A DNA stretch of 64,000 nucleotides from Pandoraea sputorum (GCF_000814845.2 NZ_CP010431.2:5642001-5706000), one strand, 5' to 3'; shown: positions 8,717 to 21,532, counted from the stretch's first letter. Numbers and translations are program-made. The notes: a model not told the origin generated them from the sequence alone.

Positions 8717-10435
8717 TCAGGCGGTCTTTTCTTCGTGCAACCCCAGCGATTCGACCATCTTCTCGCGCATGATGAACTTCTGCACCTTGCCCGTTACCGT
8801 CATCGGCATTTCGTCCACAAAACGGATGTAGCGCGGGATCTTGTAGTGCGCGATCTGATCTTTGCAGAAGGCGCGGATGTCGTCCTCCGTTGCGCTCTGC
8901 CCCGGTTTGAGGACAATCCAGGCGCAGACTTCCTCACCGTACTTCGCATCGGGGACACCGAACACCTGCACGGCCTGCACCTTCGGGTGACGGAACAGGA
9001 ACTCCTCGATTTCGCGCGGGTAGATGTTTTCGCCGCCACGAATGAGCATGTCCTTCACACGGCCGACGATGTTGCAATAGCCGTCCTCGTCGAGCGTCGC
9101 GAGGTCGCCCGTGTGCATCCAGCCGTCGCGAATCGCTTCGCGCGTGCGCGGTTCGTCGTCCCAGTAGCCCTGCATTACCGAGTAACCCTTCGTGCACAGC
9201 TCGCCCTTCTCGCCGACCGGCACGATCTCGCCAGCGGCATCGACCAGCTTGACTTCGAGGTGCGGCTGCACGCGTCCGACGGTCGTCACGCGCTTATCCA
9301 GCGGGTCGGTCGTGGTGGTCTGGAACGACACCGGACTCGTTTCCGTCATGCCGTAAGCGATCGTCACTTCGCTCATGTGCATCTGGTCGATCACGCGCTT
9401 CATCGTCTCGATAGGGCATGGCGAGCCAGCCATGATGCCAGTGCGCAGCGTGTCGAAGTGATAGTTGCCGAAGTCCGGATGATCGAGCTGCGCGATGAAC
9501 ATCGTCGGCACACCGTGCAACGCGGTGCAGCTTTCTTCCGAGACGGCCGCCATCGTCGCTTTCGGATCGAATGCTTCGCCAGGGAAGACCATGGTCGCGC
9601 CCGTCGACACGCAGGCGAGCACTGCCAGCACCATGCCGAAGCAGTGGTAGAACGGCACTGGAATGCACAGGCTGTCGTGCTCTGAGAAGCGCATCGCCAT
9701 GGCGATGTAACGACCGTTGTTGACGATGTTGTGGTGCGTGAGCGTGGCGCCCTTCGGGTTGCCGGTCGTGCCGCTCGTGAACTGGATGTTGATGGGGTCG
9801 AAGCAGTCAAGCGCGTCGGAGATCTTGCGCAGTGAGGCGAGGTCTGCGTCTGCGCCGAGCGTCACCACGTCGCTGAAGTTCATCATGCCGGGCGTGTGCT
9901 CCATGCCCATGCGAATGATGGTGCGCAGCGTCGGAAGTTTCTCCGACTGCAACTGGCCGGGGGCACAGGTGGCCAGCTCCGGCGCCAGCACGTTGAGCAT
10001 GTCGAGATAGCGCGACGACTTGAACGACTCGGCCGCGACCAGCACCTTGCAGCCGACCTTGTTGAGCGCGTATTCCAGCTCGGCCAGCCGATAGGCCGGA
10101 TTGATGTTTACTAGAATCAGGCCCGCGCGCGCGGTGGCGAACTGCGTGACCAGCCATTCAACGCGATTCGGCGACCAGATGCCCACCCGGTCACCCTTCT
10201 TCAATCCGAGCGCGATGAGTCCGGCGGCAAAGGTGTCGACATGCGCGATGAACTCACGCCAGGTCCAGTCCACGCCCTGCTCGCGGAACACGACCGCCTG
10301 CCGTTCGGGAAATTTCGCCGCCGTCTCGGCAAGCAATCCGAATACCGTCAACGTCGAAAGCGGTACGGTGGTCTCACCCTTCACATACGACAGTCCATTA
10401 CGAGGTACAACGCCCGCACCTTCCCGGCTTTCCAT
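8717..10435 (-). CDS. fatty acyl-CoA synthetase (AMP-binding family)
   Basis: A 572-residue ANL-superfamily ligase that activates a carboxylic acid to its AMP ester and then the CoA thioester. The P-loop-like motif [20 protein letters not shown], the YGMTE motif, the hinge region [28 protein letters not shown] stretch and the C-terminal [10 protein letters not shown] with the catalytic lysine are all present. An open frame continues 24 codons upstream, but the ATG at 10435 has a GGAGA site 8-9 bases before it, so I chose that start. It is probably a medium/long-chain or branched-chain acid ligase. A perfect palindrome about 100 bases upstream is a likely operator. Confidence 0.9.
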   Translation of the reverse strand: MESREGAGVVPRNGLSYVKGETTVPLSTLTVFGLLAETAAKFPERQAVVFREQGVDWTWREFIAHVDTFAAGLIALGLKKGDRVGIWSPNRVEWLVTQFATARAGLILVNINPAYRLAELEYALNKVGCKVLVAAESFKSSRYLDMLNVLAPELATCAPGQLQSEKLPTLRTIIRMGMEHTPGMMNFSDVVTLGADADLASLRKISDALDCFDPINIQFTSGTTGNPKGATLTHHNIVNNGRYIAMAMRFSEHDSLCIPVPFYHCFGMVLAVLACVSTGATMVFPGEAFDPKATMAAVSEESCTALHGVPTMFIAQLDHPDFGNYHFDTLRTGIMAGSPCPIETMKRVIDQMHMSEVTIAYGMTETSPVSFQTTTTDPLDKRVTTVGRVQPHLEVKLVDAAGEIVPVGEKGELCTKGYSVMQGYWDDEPRTREAIRDGWMHTGDLATLDEDGYCNIVGRVKDMLIRGGENIYPREIEEFLFRHPKVQAVQVFGVPDAKYGEEVCAWIVLKPGQSATEDDIRAFCKDQIAHYKIPRYIRFVDEMPMTVTGKVQKFIMREKMVESLGLHEEKTA

Positions 10436-10531
10436 GCTTTTTGTCTCCTGAAGCAATGCTGAAGTGGTGAATGCTGTCGCGCGACGATAGGCGGCTTCAT
10501 ATAACAATAGCGCGTCACGCCAAATTGACGT

Positions 10532-10545
10532 TTACGTTAACGTAA
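10532..10545. promoter_or_regulatory. palindromic operator upstream of the acyl-CoA synthetase gene
   Basis: TTACGTTAACGTAA is a perfect 14-bp palindrome, set in a wider symmetric context with AAAT/ATTT flanks and a TTGACG just to the left. Its form resembles operators reported for MerR-family regulators of branched-chain or fatty acid catabolism (LiuR type). That link is from memory of motif style and is an inference. Confidence 0.5.
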
Positions 10546-10591
10546 TTTGAGTGACGGATCGAGTGGGGATGGCCCTGAGAAGGAGACGGCA

Positions 10592-10627
10592 AAACAAAAG
10601 CCCCACACATTCGCATGCGTGGGGCTC
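10592..10627 (-). terminator. rho-independent terminator of the atp operon
   Basis: The AGCCCCAC arm at about 10599-10606 and its complement at about 10619-10626 form a stem with an extended CA/TG pair. On the minus strand this is followed by a TTTTGTTTTG tract. It lies about 40 bases after the atpC stop and ends the ATP synthase operon. Confidence 0.85.
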
Positions 10628-10668
10628 TCGCAGACATTGCGTGGCGCGAGGCCAGCGCAACGCCGGTG

Positions 10669-11085
10669 TTACTTCGTGCGACGCAGCTTCTGGATCGCAG
10701 CGAGTTGCGCAATGGCTTCAGCCAGTTCGGCCTGAGCGGTTGCGTACTCGATGTTCGAATCCTTGTTCGACATTGCTTCTTCCGCACGACGCTTGGCTTC
10801 GTTAGCCTTCGCTTCGTCCAGATCCTTGCCGCGAATCGCGGTGTCGGCGAGCACAGTCACCGTGCCCGGCTGCACTTCGAGAATGCCGCCTGCGACGAAG
10901 ACGAAGTCCTCGTTGCCTGCTTCGTCCTCGATGCGAACCGCACCCGGCTTGATGCGCGTGATCAGCGGCGTGTGGCCCGGCAGAATGCCGAGCTCGCCGG
11001 CTTCGCCGGGCAGCGCGACAAACTTCGCCTTACCCGAGAAGATCTGCTCTTCCGCGCTGACGACGTCTACGTGAATGGTTGCCAT
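10669..11085 (-). CDS. atpC: ATP synthase F1 epsilon subunit
   Basis: A 138-residue epsilon subunit of the F1 central stalk. The N-terminal beta sandwich ([39 protein letters not shown]) and the C-terminal helical hairpin ([17 protein letters not shown]) are both present, so the inhibitory C-terminal domain is retained. It is the last gene of the operon, 147 bases after atpD, and is followed by a terminator. Confidence 0.97.
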   Translation of the reverse strand: MATIHVDVVSAEEQIFSGKAKFVALPGEAGELGILPGHTPLITRIKPGAVRIEDEAGNEDFVFVAGGILEVQPGTVTVLADTAIRGKDLDEAKANEAKRRAEEAMSNKDSNIEYATAQAELAEAIAQLAAIQKLRRTK

Positions 11086-11232
11086 AATCGCTCCCGTTGA
11101 GTGTGATGAAGCGGCAGGCGCGCCAGTCCGGACGTTGCCGCCCTCACTTCGCTACCCCGCCCCGCAACAGTCACCTGCCGAGCTGCGGTGGCGCCTCTTG
11201 CGAGACCCCGCCGTCGCCCGGCACTCAACCGT

Positions 11233-12642
<1,410 letters not shown>

Positions 12643-12685
12643 TCAAATTCATTTCGCCTTGCGGCGCATCGGCCCGTGCCACCGC

Positions 12686-13573
12686 TTAAACTGCGGCGGC
12701 GCCACCCACGATTTCGGACAGTTCCTTCGTAATCGCTGCTTGACGGCCCTTGTTGTAGACCATCTGCAATTCACCGATCACGGTCTTTGCATTGTCCGAT
12801 GCGGCCTTCATGGCCACCATGCGGGCGGACTGTTCCGACGCCATGTTCTCTGCGACTGCCTGATACACGACAGCTTCGACGTAACGCACCAACAGGGCGT
12901 CGACGACCGTCTTCGCATCCGGTTCGTAGATGTAGTCCCACGAGTGCTGCGCCGGCACGGCGCTCGCGTCATCCGACTCGCCTTCGAGCTTCTCCGGCAG
13001 CGGCAGCAGTTGTTCGACCACGGCTTCCTGCTTCATCGTGTTGACGAAGCGGTTGTAAGCCAGATAAACGGCGTCGAGCTTGCCTTCGGCATACGCGTCG
13101 AGCTGCAGCTTCACAGCACCGATCAGCTTGTCCAGATGCGGCGTGTCGCCCAGTTGCACAACGTGCGATACCACCTTCGCGCCGATACGGTTCATGAAAC
13201 CGAAGCCCTTACCGCCGATAGCGGTGGCCTCGATCTTCAGGCCCTGTGCTTCGATTTCCTTCATCTTGGACACCACGGCACGCAGCACGTTGGTGTTCAA
13301 GCCGCCGCACAGGCCCTTGTCCGTCGTCACCACGATGATGCCGGCCGCTTTCGCGTCCGCATGCTTCACCATGAACGGGTGGTGGTATTCCGGATTCGCC
13401 TGGCCCATATGCGCGGCGATCTGGCGCACCTTGTCAGCGTACGGCCGGGCATGACGCATGCGTTCCTGCGCCTTGCGCATCTTCGACGCGGCCACCATTT
13501 CCATGGCCTTGGTGATCTTGCGCGTGTTTTGCACGCTCTTGATCTTGCCGCGAATTTCCTTCATTCCAGCCAT
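12686..13573 (-). CDS. atpG: ATP synthase F1 gamma subunit
   Basis: A 295-residue gamma subunit, the rotating central shaft. The N-terminal coiled-coil helix begins [36 protein letters not shown], and the C-terminal signature [21 protein letters not shown] is intact, followed by the terminal helix. Length is typical for betaproteobacteria. It lies between atpA and atpD. Confidence 0.98.
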   Translation of the reverse strand: MAGMKEIRGKIKSVQNTRKITKAMEMVAASKMRKAQERMRHARPYADKVRQIAAHMGQANPEYHHPFMVKHADAKAAGIIVVTTDKGLCGGLNTNVLRAVVSKMKEIEAQGLKIEATAIGGKGFGFMNRIGAKVVSHVVQLGDTPHLDKLIGAVKLQLDAYAEGKLDAVYLAYNRFVNTMKQEAVVEQLLPLPEKLEGESDDASAVPAQHSWDYIYEPDAKTVVDALLVRYVEAVVYQAVAENMASEQSARMVAMKAASDNAKTVIGELQMVYNKGRQAAITKELSEIVGGAAAV

Positions 13574-13661
13574 TGCTTACTCCTTGTCTCGGCGCGACGT
13601 TCGTTGCTGCCTGAACATCGCGCCTTCCCGGGTCCGTTGAATAGTTGCCGATTCAACCGGA

Positions 13662-15203
13662 TTAGTAAGCGCCGGTCTTCTTGAAGTCCTTGATCGCAGC
13701 GTGCAGAGCAGCGTCGTCGTCCTTCGAGAGATCTTTGGTCTCTTCGATGCGGCCGATGAGCGCGCCATGGCTCGTCTTCAGGACTTCGCGCAGACCCTTT
13801 TCGAACGGCAGAACCTGAGCGATGTCGAGATCGTCCAGATAGCCGTTGTTGGCGGCGAACAGCGACACAGCCAATTCCCACACTTGCAGCGGCGCGTATT
13901 GCGGCTGCTTGAGCAGTTCCGTCACGCGGCGGCCGCGCTCGAGCTGCTTGCGGGTGGCTTCGTCCAGATCCGAAGCGAACTGCGCGAACGCAGCCAGCTC
14001 ACGGTACTGTGCGAGGTCGGTACGGATACCGCCCGACAGCTTCTTGATGACCTTCGTCTGCGCTGCACCACCCACACGCGACACCGAGATACCGGCGTTG
14101 ATTGCGGGGCGGATACCGGCGTTGAACAGGTCCGTTTCCAGGAAGATCTGGCCGTCGGTAATCGAGATCACGTTCGTCGGAACGAATGCGGTCACGTCAC
14201 CGGCTTGCGTTTCAATGATCGGCAGGGCCGTCAGCGAGCCGCTCTGGCCCTTGACTGCGCCGTTCGTGAACTTCTCGACGTACTCTTCCGAGACGCGGGC
14301 AGCACGCTCAAGCAGACGCGAGTGGAGATAGAACACGTCACCCGGGTAAGCTTCACGGCCCGGCGGGCGGCGCAGCAGCAGCGAGATCTGACGATAGGCC
14401 CAGGCTTGCTTGGTCAAGTCGTCATAAATGATCAGCGCGTCTTCGCCGCGGTCGCGGAAGTATTCGCCCATCGTGCAACCGGCGTACGGTGCGATGAACT
14501 GCATGGCGGCCGAGTCCGAAGCGGTGGCGGTCACGATGATCGTGTATTCCATCGCGCCGTGCTCTTCGAGCTTGCGCACCACGTTCATGATCGACGAAGC
14601 CTTCTGGCCGATCGCGACGTAGACGCAGGTCACGCCCTTGCCCTTCTGCGAAATGATCGTGTCGATGGCGACAGCGGTCTTACCCGTCTGACGGTCACCA
14701 ATGATCAGCTCACGTTGGCCACGGCCGATCGGCACCATGGCGTCGATAGCCTTCGTACCGGTTTGCAGCGGCTGCGAGACCGACTTACGCCAGATCACGC
14801 CCGGGGCAATCTTTTCGATTGCGTCGGTTTCCTTCGCGTTGATCGGACCCTTGCCGTCGATCGGCAGGCCCAGTGCGTCAACGACGCGGCCCTTCAGTTC
14901 CGGGCCGACCGGCACTTCCAGAATGCGGCCCGTGCACTTGACGGTGTCGCCTTCCGAGATGTGCTCGTATTCGCCCAAAATCACGGCGCCGACGGAGTCG
15001 CGCTCGAGGTTCAGTGCCAGACCGAACGTATTGCCCGGGAATTCCAGCATTTCGCCCTGCATCACGTCCGACAGGCCATGGATGCGGCAGATGCCGTCAG
15101 TCACCGAGATCACGGTGCCTTCGTTACGGACTTCGGCGCCGCTATCGAGACCTTGAATCCGGCTCTTGATCAGTTCGCTGATTTCAGAGGGATTGAGTTG
15201 CAT
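13662..15203 (-). CDS. atpA: ATP synthase F1 alpha subunit
   Basis: A 513-residue non-catalytic nucleotide-binding subunit of the F1 head. The P-loop [15 protein letters not shown] is near residue 170 and the family signature [14 protein letters not shown] is near 365. The N-terminal segment ([14 protein letters not shown]) that meets the delta subunit is present. It is preceded by atpH and followed by atpG. Confidence 0.98.
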   Translation of the reverse strand: MQLNPSEISELIKSRIQGLDSGAEVRNEGTVISVTDGICRIHGLSDVMQGEMLEFPGNTFGLALNLERDSVGAVILGEYEHISEGDTVKCTGRILEVPVGPELKGRVVDALGLPIDGKGPINAKETDAIEKIAPGVIWRKSVSQPLQTGTKAIDAMVPIGRGQRELIIGDRQTGKTAVAIDTIISQKGKGVTCVYVAIGQKASSIMNVVRKLEEHGAMEYTIIVTATASDSAAMQFIAPYAGCTMGEYFRDRGEDALIIYDDLTKQAWAYRQISLLLRRPPGREAYPGDVFYLHSRLLERAARVSEEYVEKFTNGAVKGQSGSLTALPIIETQAGDVTAFVPTNVISITDGQIFLETDLFNAGIRPAINAGISVSRVGGAAQTKVIKKLSGGIRTDLAQYRELAAFAQFASDLDEATRKQLERGRRVTELLKQPQYAPLQVWELAVSLFAANNGYLDDLDIAQVLPFEKGLREVLKTSHGALIGRIEETKDLSKDDDAALHAAIKDFKKTGAY

Positions 15204-15248
15204 ATGTGCTCCTGATATTCAATTCTTCGCAGGCGTTTCGCGCCGGCC

Positions 15249-15779
15249 TCAGGCCGTCAGCGACGTCCGCATAGCCGCCAGGCGGGCGCGCACCGAAGTG
15301 TCCAGCACCTCGTCGCCAACCACCACACGCACGCCGCCGATGAGCGACGGGTCTACCGTCACGCTCGGGTTGAGCTTGCAGCCGAACTTGTGCTCGAGGC
15401 CCTTGACCAGCGAGGTCAATTGCTCACCTTCGAGCGGGAAGGCGCTTTCGATCGTGGCGTCTGCCGAACCGGCAGCAGCGTTCTTCAACGCTTCGAACTG
15501 TTCGGCGATTTCCGGCATGGCAACCAGACGACCGTTTTCGACCACAGCGGCGACGAAGTTGCGCACTTCGGCGTCGGTCGATTTCACGGCAGCGGTCAGC
15601 ACGTCGACAACTTGCGACGGCGTCACTTTCGGATCGTCGGCCAGGTTGGCCACTTCGGGCAGCGCTGCCACTTGCGACAGTTCACGCACGAGCTGCGCCC
15701 AGCGATTCAGATCGCCGGACTTGGCCACGCGGAACAACGCTTCGGCATACGGACGAGCGATGGTTGCGAGTTCGGCCAT
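15249..15779 (-). CDS. atpH: ATP synthase F1 delta subunit
   Basis: A 176-residue delta subunit that clamps the peripheral stalk to the top of F1. It begins with the typical [15 protein letters not shown] helix and ends with the conserved [24 protein letters not shown] segment. Only two bases separate it from atpF, consistent with translational coupling. Confidence 0.97.
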   Translation of the reverse strand: MAELATIARPYAEALFRVAKSGDLNRWAQLVRELSQVAALPEVANLADDPKVTPSQVVDVLTAAVKSTDAEVRNFVAAVVENGRLVAMPEIAEQFEALKNAAAGSADATIESAFPLEGEQLTSLVKGLEHKFGCKLNPSVTVDPSLIGGVRVVVGDEVLDTSVRARLAAMRTSLTA

Positions 15780-15781
15780 GA

Positions 15782-16252
15782 TCAGAGCTCTGCCTTGAGT
15801 TGGTTCAGCAGGTCGGCGTGTGCCTTGGCGTCGACTTCACGCTTCAGGATCTGCTCGGCGCCCTTCACTGCCAGACCAGCCACGTCTTCGCGCAGCGATT
15901 CACGGACCTTGACGGCCTGATTCTCGGCTTCTGCTTTGGCATTGGCGATGATACGAGCCGCTTCGGCTTGCGCCTGCGTCTTGATCTCTTCGGCCACAGC
16001 CTGAGCGCGCTTCTCGGCGTCGGCAATACGCTTCGCGCCTTCGTCGCGGGCTTCCGCGAGGGCTTGCGTGGAGCGCTTGTTGGCGGCTTCCAGTTCAGCC
16101 TTGCCCTTATCGGCAGCGGCCAGACCGTCAGCGATTTTCTTCGCGCGTTCGTCGATAGCCTTGATCAGCGGCGGCCACACGAACTTCATCGTGAACCACG
16201 CCAGGATCAGAAACACGACGGTTTGCGCGAACAGAGTTGCGTTAATGTTCAC
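15782..16252 (-). CDS. atpF: ATP synthase Fo b subunit
   Basis: A 156-residue b subunit with one N-terminal membrane helix ([21 protein letters not shown]) and a long, charged Ala-rich helix that dimerises as the peripheral stalk. Length is standard. It lies between atpE and atpH. Confidence 0.97.
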   Translation of the reverse strand: MNINATLFAQTVVFLILAWFTMKFVWPPLIKAIDERAKKIADGLAAADKGKAELEAANKRSTQALAEARDEGAKRIADAEKRAQAVAEEIKTQAQAEAARIIANAKAEAENQAVKVRESLREDVAGLAVKGAEQILKREVDAKAHADLLNQLKAEL

Positions 16253-16377
16253 GGTGTTTCCTTTCGGTGATGCGAGTCGATTGGCAAAACAGCGCGCCCC
16301 ATTGTGCCTGCTGGCTTGGGCGCGCCGTTCATGTCCAGTTGGCCGCGCGGGTCATGGCGCGACCGGCCGAAAGTAAC

Positions 16378-16653
<276 letters not shown>

Positions 16654-16727
16654 TTATGGATAGAGACTTAAAACTTGAAAATTTGAAAAACTAAACTTGG
16701 AAAACTCGTAACTACCGCATCGACCGA

Positions 16728-17576
16728 TCAGTGATGGTCGTGCGCCTGGCCGATATACACCAACGTCAGCATCATCATGATGAACGCCTGGAGCAACACG
16801 ATCAGGATGTGGAAAATCGCCCATGCGGTGCCGGCAATGATGTGACCGACAAAACCCAGCACCGACGCATCTGCGCCAAAGCTCCAGATACCGCCCAGCA
16901 GAGCGATCAGCAGGAACACCAGTTCGCCGGCGTACATATTGCCGAACAGTCGCATACCGAGCGACACGGTCTTGGCACAGAATTCGATGATGTTGAGCAG
17001 CAGGTTCGGGATCCACAGGAGGAAGTGGTTACCGAACGGTGCGGTGAACAGCTCATGCATGAAGCCGCCGGCGCCCTTGATCTTGAAGCTGTAGAACAGC
17101 ATCAGAATGAGCACGCCGACCGAGATACCGAGCGTGCCGTTAAGGTCGGCCGTCGGAACGATACGGTGATGCGTGATGATGGAACCCAGACCGACCCAGC
17201 CGATCACCTTCGACGGCAGATCGACCGGCAGCAGGTCCAGCGAGTTCATGAGCGCGACCCAGACGAACACGGTCAGCGCGAGCGGGGCGATGAAGGCACG
17301 ATTGCCGTGCACGATGCTCTTCGACTGGTCTTCGACCATTTCGACGAGCATTTCGACCGCAGCCTGGAAACGGCCGGGCACACCCGAGGTTGCCTTGCGG
17401 GCGGCCATCCACAGAATGAAGCAGCCCAGAACACCCATCGCGATCGACCAGAACATGGTGTCCCAGTTGATGATCGAGAAATCGACGATGCTAGTCTGAG
17501 TCGAGCTCGCAAGATTCTGCAGGTGGTGCGAAATGTACTCCGACGGGTTCGGAGCGTGGCCGGCTTCTACTGACAT
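16728..17576 (-). CDS. atpB: ATP synthase Fo a subunit
   Basis: A 282-residue a subunit. The essential arginine lies in the penultimate helices ([23 protein letters not shown]). It forms the two half-channels next to the c ring. I chose the ATG at 17576 ([15 protein letters not shown]), since this matches the usual start. An in-frame GTG 33 bases upstream (17609) is possible, and neither has a strong ribosome site. Confidence 0.95.
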   Translation of the reverse strand: MSVEAGHAPNPSEYISHHLQNLASSTQTSIVDFSIINWDTMFWSIAMGVLGCFILWMAARKATSGVPGRFQAAVEMLVEMVEDQSKSIVHGNRAFIAPLALTVFVWVALMNSLDLLPVDLPSKVIGWVGLGSIITHHRIVPTADLNGTLGISVGVLILMLFYSFKIKGAGGFMHELFTAPFGNHFLLWIPNLLLNIIEFCAKTVSLGMRLFGNMYAGELVFLLIALLGGIWSFGADASVLGFVGHIIAGTAWAIFHILIVLLQAFIMMMLTLVYIGQAHDHH

Positions 17577-17645
17577 AGCGATCAAACACCCAATTATGAA
17601 AATCCGCACACGGTAGCGTGTCGACGCGTGAGCGGTTTCTCACCG

Positions 17646-18146
17646 CTACTTCAGTGCCATCGCCAGCCAATAGGCCTTGAGCGTGAGCACGAAGGTGACC
17701 AGGAACGCTACCCAATGCACATCGGGGTAACCGAACGCTACTGCCACCAACAACGCGATCGTCGTTGCTACCTTGACCGCTTCTCCCATCACTAACGAAC
17801 CGACGGAGAGGCGATCACCTGACATTCTTAACCGCAGCGCGAACAATGCGCCCGGTATCCATCCAATCATTCCGCCCAGCCATGCAGACACCGCCGCGTC
17901 TCGTGGCGATGCCGAGAGTAACCACCAGGCCAGTGTCGCTATCAGCGACAACAGCACCTGGGCTCCCACCACCCTGAATGGAGTCACACGGGATGCGCGC
18001 CCCACATCGGGACCGAACAGGCGCTCGGCCTGCGCACGCGTGAGCGGAACGATAGTTTCTTGCTCCTGCTCGTCGTCCCAAGCCTCTGTTGCATGCGCCG
18101 GCGCTTGCGGTTTCGGTTCCAAGTTCGACCGGTTTTGATCGGTCAT
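17646..18146 (-). CDS. atpI: ATP synthase assembly protein AtpI
   Basis: A 166-residue AtpI-type protein, with an acidic soluble N-terminus of about 55 residues and four hydrophobic helices (VVGAQVLLSLIATLAWWLL, then WLGGMIGWIPGALFALRL and two more). The family assists c-ring and Fo assembly. It is the first gene of the atp operon, 69 bases before atpB, and a good promoter precedes it. Confidence 0.9.
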   Translation of the reverse strand: MTDQNRSNLEPKPQAPAHATEAWDDEQEQETIVPLTRAQAERLFGPDVGRASRVTPFRVVGAQVLLSLIATLAWWLLSASPRDAAVSAWLGGMIGWIPGALFALRLRMSGDRLSVGSLVMGEAVKVATTIALLVAVAFGYPDVHWVAFLVTFVLTLKAYWLAMALK

Positions 18147-18209
18147 CTCGTAGCCTCCCCGCCCGACTCGTGCAAACGAATGGGCTCTTCAAGCAGTTAA
18201 ACCCGCGAG

Positions 18210-18239
18210 ATTTTACGGGAAATTACGAAGGCCAGTCAA
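18210..18239 (-). promoter_or_regulatory. sigma70-type promoter of the atp operon
   Basis: On the minus strand TTGACT (18239-18234) and TAAAAT (18215-18210) are separated by 18 bases and lie about 65 bases before the atpI start. This is close to the consensus for a housekeeping promoter and is the best match in the gap. Confidence 0.7.
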
Positions 18240-18389
18240 TCTAAACGCGCAACAAATTCGCCGAAACTGCACAGTGCATGCTTCGATTTGGCGGCAACTC
18301 TCACGGAGCGCGATTTTCCTCATGGTGCAGCGCGGCATTACGCGCAAACGCCGCACATTCCCCGCAACTGGGCTACGTTCCGTGCGCGT

Positions 18390-19598
18390 TCAAACCCATT
18401 TCAGAGCAACAAAGCCGATTAGCAGTGCCACCAGATAAAACGGTATCGAAAGGTAATGAAAATGCCACCAGATCTTCTGCGATTTCGCCATGCGCAATGC
18501 AATCAGGTTCGCGAGCGATCCCACAGCGAGCCCAAAACCGCCCACCGCCACACCATGAGCCAGCGCGGGCCAGTTCTGCGTGTATTCGGCGAGCAGAATC
18601 GCTGCAGGCACGTTACTGATGATTTGTGACAACACAGCAGCCCCGCCGTAGGCCATCGCATTGCCAGTGAAATCGAAATGACCGAGTGCCGTACGCACGT
18701 CCGGTAATCCGGCGACGCCGCGCAGCACCACGAACATCAGCACGAAAATCGCCAGCAGCAGCCAATCGATACCCAGCACGGCGTTGCGACGCGCGATCAG
18801 CAGCACCACCGCAACGCCCGCGCATGCCCAGGCCGCAAATCCATGATCGGCCATCGCAACGAAAGCGACGAACAACGCAAGGGCGATCCAGAGTAGCGGC
18901 CAGCGCACATCGTGTGCGGGACCACGTCGCTGAAAATGCAGCGCGCGCGAATCGAAAGCGAAAGCGCAAACGATGAGCAACACGGCCATGAGCCCTAACG
19001 TAACGGGCGTCATCATGACGACGTAGGCGCCGAAGCCCATACCGCTGTGTTGCCAGAGGAAGAGGTTCTGCGGGTTGCCGAGCGGCGTGAGACTTGAACC
19101 GGCGTTCACCGCCAACGCGAGGAAAATGATCAGTCGCTCGATACGCACGGGGGCGATCCGTGCAAGCGACTGCGCGAGCGGCACCACGGCGAAGAGCGCG
19201 ACGTCGTTGGTCAGCAGCGTCGACAATGCCGCAGCGAACGTGACCATCAACAGCGCGAGACGACGTTCGGTACGAAACGCGCGCAGCAATCGTTGCGCGA
19301 GCCAATCGAGAAACCCACTCTGATCGATGGCCCGCGTGAGCATCAGCAAACCGGCGAGCGTCAGAATCGTGTGCTGGTCGATACGCGCGAACAGCTCACC
19401 AACGCTTACAGGCTTCGCGATCTGAAGCACGACGAAGGCGATCAGCAGGATGAGCAGCACGCGATCGCTGCGCACACGCTCAAGCGTCGCGCGCAAAACA
19501 TGCCTGAACCGCACAGCACCCGATGCGATACGCGGGTGCTGTGCCGCATTCGACGTCCCCTCCGACGCCCCTAGCGGATCATCGGATGGATCGCTCAC
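18390..19598 (-). CDS. ion-transporter-superfamily (SLC13/ArsB-like) permease
   Basis: A 402-residue membrane protein with about ten to eleven hydrophobic helices after a polar N-terminus of about 35 residues. The motifs TLLTNDVALFAVVPL and NAGSSLTPLGNPQNLFLW are those of the ArsB/CitM/DASS ion-transporter superfamily, whose members move citrate, dicarboxylates, arsenite or other anions. The substrate cannot be assigned. It begins 24 bases after the parB stop on the same strand, without a strong ribosome site, so it may be a tail gene of the par transcript. Confidence 0.78.
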   Translation of the reverse strand: MSDPSDDPLGASEGTSNAAQHPRIASGAVRFRHVLRATLERVRSDRVLLILLIAFVVLQIAKPVSVGELFARIDQHTILTLAGLLMLTRAIDQSGFLDWLAQRLLRAFRTERRLALLMVTFAAALSTLLTNDVALFAVVPLAQSLARIAPVRIERLIIFLALAVNAGSSLTPLGNPQNLFLWQHSGMGFGAYVVMMTPVTLGLMAVLLIVCAFAFDSRALHFQRRGPAHDVRWPLLWIALALFVAFVAMADHGFAAWACAGVAVVLLIARRNAVLGIDWLLLAIFVLMFVVLRGVAGLPDVRTALGHFDFTGNAMAYGGAAVLSQIISNVPAAILLAEYTQNWPALAHGVAVGGFGLAVGSLANLIALRMAKSQKIWWHFHYLSIPFYLVALLIGFVALKWV

Positions 19599-19622
19599 GG
19601 GAGTATAGTCAGGATACCGAAA

Positions 19623-20522
19623 TTACTCGGCGCGAATGCGCGCGAGGATACCGTCGAGTGCATCGAGGCTGCCGAACTCGATCGTCAGCTGACCGGCACC
19701 TTTGCGGCCGACCTTGATCTTGACGTTCGACGCGAGCAGATCCGAGAGCTCCTCTTCGAGGCGCGTCACATCGCGACCGCCCTCTTCTGCCGAGCGACGA
19801 CGAATACCGTCACCCTGCGGCTTGAGCGAGGCGTTCACGATGCGTTCCGTGTCGCGTACCGACAGACGCTTGTTCACCACCTGGTTGGCGAGCGTGATCT
19901 GCGTGGCCGCGTCGACGGCGAGCAGCGCGCGCGCGTGGCCCATGTCGAGATCGCCGGCGAGCAGCATCGTCTGCACGGGATTCGCGAGATTCAGCAGACG
20001 CAGCAGGTTCGACACTGCGCTGCGCGAACGTCCCAGCGATTCGGCGGCTTGCTCGTGCGTGTAATTGAATTCACCGAGCAGACGTTGAATGCCCTGCGCT
20101 TCTTCGAGCGGATTCAGATCTTCGCGTTGAATGTTCTCGATGAGCGCCATCGCAGCAGCGGCTTCATCGGGGACATCGCGCACCAGCACCGGCACTTCGG
20201 AGAGGCCAGCGAGGCGTGCAGCGCGAAACCGTCGCTCGCCCGCAATAATTTCGTACTTCTCACCATCGACACGACGCACCAGAATCGGCTGCATCAGACC
20301 TTGCGCGCGAATGCTCGCGGCGAGTTCCTGTAGCGCGCCTTCGTCCATGCGTGTACGCGGTTGATACTTGCCCGCCTGAAGGCGATCGAGCGCCATCACC
20401 GACGGCGCGCCTTCGGCAGTCGCCTCGGTCGCGCCGTTGTGGTTATCGGCGTGAGCGCCCAGCAGCGCTTCGAGGCCGCGGCCCAGGCCCTTTTTTTTCA
20501 GTGCGTTGGTCTTGGTCGCCAT
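19623..20522 (-). CDS. parB: chromosome-partitioning CTPase ParB
   Basis: A 299-residue ParB. The N-terminal basic KKKGLGRGLEALLG segment stimulates ParA. The CTP-binding motif is GERRFRAA near residue 96, preceded by LVRRVDGEKYEIIAGE and followed by ENIQREDLNPLEEAQ. The parS-reading helix-turn-helix is THEQAAESLGRSRSAVSNLLRLL, and the C-terminal dimerisation domain is present. It should bind the TGTTTCACGTGAAACA sites listed in this window and spread from them as a sliding clamp. It follows parA by 27 bases. Confidence 0.97.
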   Translation of the reverse strand: MATKTNALKKKGLGRGLEALLGAHADNHNGATEATAEGAPSVMALDRLQAGKYQPRTRMDEGALQELAASIRAQGLMQPILVRRVDGEKYEIIAGERRFRAARLAGLSEVPVLVRDVPDEAAAAMALIENIQREDLNPLEEAQGIQRLLGEFNYTHEQAAESLGRSRSAVSNLLRLLNLANPVQTMLLAGDLDMGHARALLAVDAATQITLANQVVNKRLSVRDTERIVNASLKPQGDGIRRRSAEEGGRDVTRLEEELSDLLASNVKIKVGRKGAGQLTIEFGSLDALDGILARIRAE

Positions 20523-20549
20523 GACAATGCGTTCCTGCGCGAATGCGCC

Positions 20550-21320
20550 TTACATAGTTTGAATGCGCGCGATCATTTCCGCGCCGAATTGCAGATACGC
20601 CTTCGCGCCGCGCGAAGCGGGATCGAAGACGACGCCCGGCATGCCGTAACTCGGCGCTTCGGCGAGTCGCACATTGCGCGGGATGATCGCGTTGAAAACC
20701 TTGTCGCCGAAGTGCTCCTTGAGCTGCTCCGAGACTTGTTGCTGAAGCGTGATACGCGGATCGAACATTACGCGCAAAAGGCCGATCACCTTCAGGTCGC
20801 GGTTCAGATTCGCGTGCACCTGCTTGATCGTGTTGACGAGATCGGACAACCCTTCGAGCGCGAAATACTCGCACTGCATCGGAATGATCACGCCGTGCGC
20901 GGCGCACAGGCCGTTCAACGTAAGCAGCGAGAGCGTCGGCGGGCAATCGATGAGGACAAAATCGTAGGCGTCGTCGACCTTCTCAAGCGCCTGCTTCAGA
21001 CGCGTATCGCGATTTTCGAGCGACACGAGCTCCACGTCGGCACCGGCCAGTTCGCGGTTCGCAGGCACCACATCGTAATTGCCGGACTCCGAACGCTGGC
21101 AGCTCGTGCTCACGTCGATGCCGTCGACCAGCACTTCATAGATGCTCGTTTCGAGCGCAGCTTTATCGATACCGCTGCCCATCGTCGCGTTGCCCTGAGG
21201 GTCCAGATCGACCAACAAGACACGCTGCCCGTGCGACGCCAGTCCGGCAGCGAGGTTCACCGTGGTGGTCGTCTTGCCGACGCCGCCCTTCTGATTGGCC
21301 ACGCAGAAAATTTTCGCCAT
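20550..21320 (-). CDS. parA: chromosome-partitioning ATPase ParA
   Basis: A 256-residue ParA/Soj ATPase. The deviant Walker A box KGGVGKTTTTVNLA starts near residue 11, with the signature lysine ahead of the P-loop. The Walker B region LIDCPPTLSLLTLN and the conserved IPMQCEYFALEGLSDL stretch follow. It moves ParB-parS complexes along the nucleoid. It is the first gene of parAB and lies 212 bases downstream of the lipocalin gene. Confidence 0.97.
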   Translation of the reverse strand: MAKIFCVANQKGGVGKTTTTVNLAAGLASHGQRVLLVDLDPQGNATMGSGIDKAALETSIYEVLVDGIDVSTSCQRSESGNYDVVPANRELAGADVELVSLENRDTRLKQALEKVDDAYDFVLIDCPPTLSLLTLNGLCAAHGVIIPMQCEYFALEGLSDLVNTIKQVHANLNRDLKVIGLLRVMFDPRITLQQQVSEQLKEHFGDKVFNAIIPRNVRLAEAPSYGMPGVVFDPASRGAKAYLQFGAEMIARIQTM

Positions 21321-21532
21321 GCCGATGTAGTCCTCCGATTGCTGCCGTGTTGATGCGATTGATGCAGATGGTGCCGGGATGCGGGGCCGGGCGCGAACGC
21401 TTCATGCTGCCCGTCGCGGATGCATCCCGCTAATTCGATTATCTGAGCAAAGCTCAGTTATTGCCTGATGCAGCGGATTTGCTGCATGTCGGCCGACGCC
21501 CGAGAGGGGTCGGCACCTCGTGCCCCGGGTGC

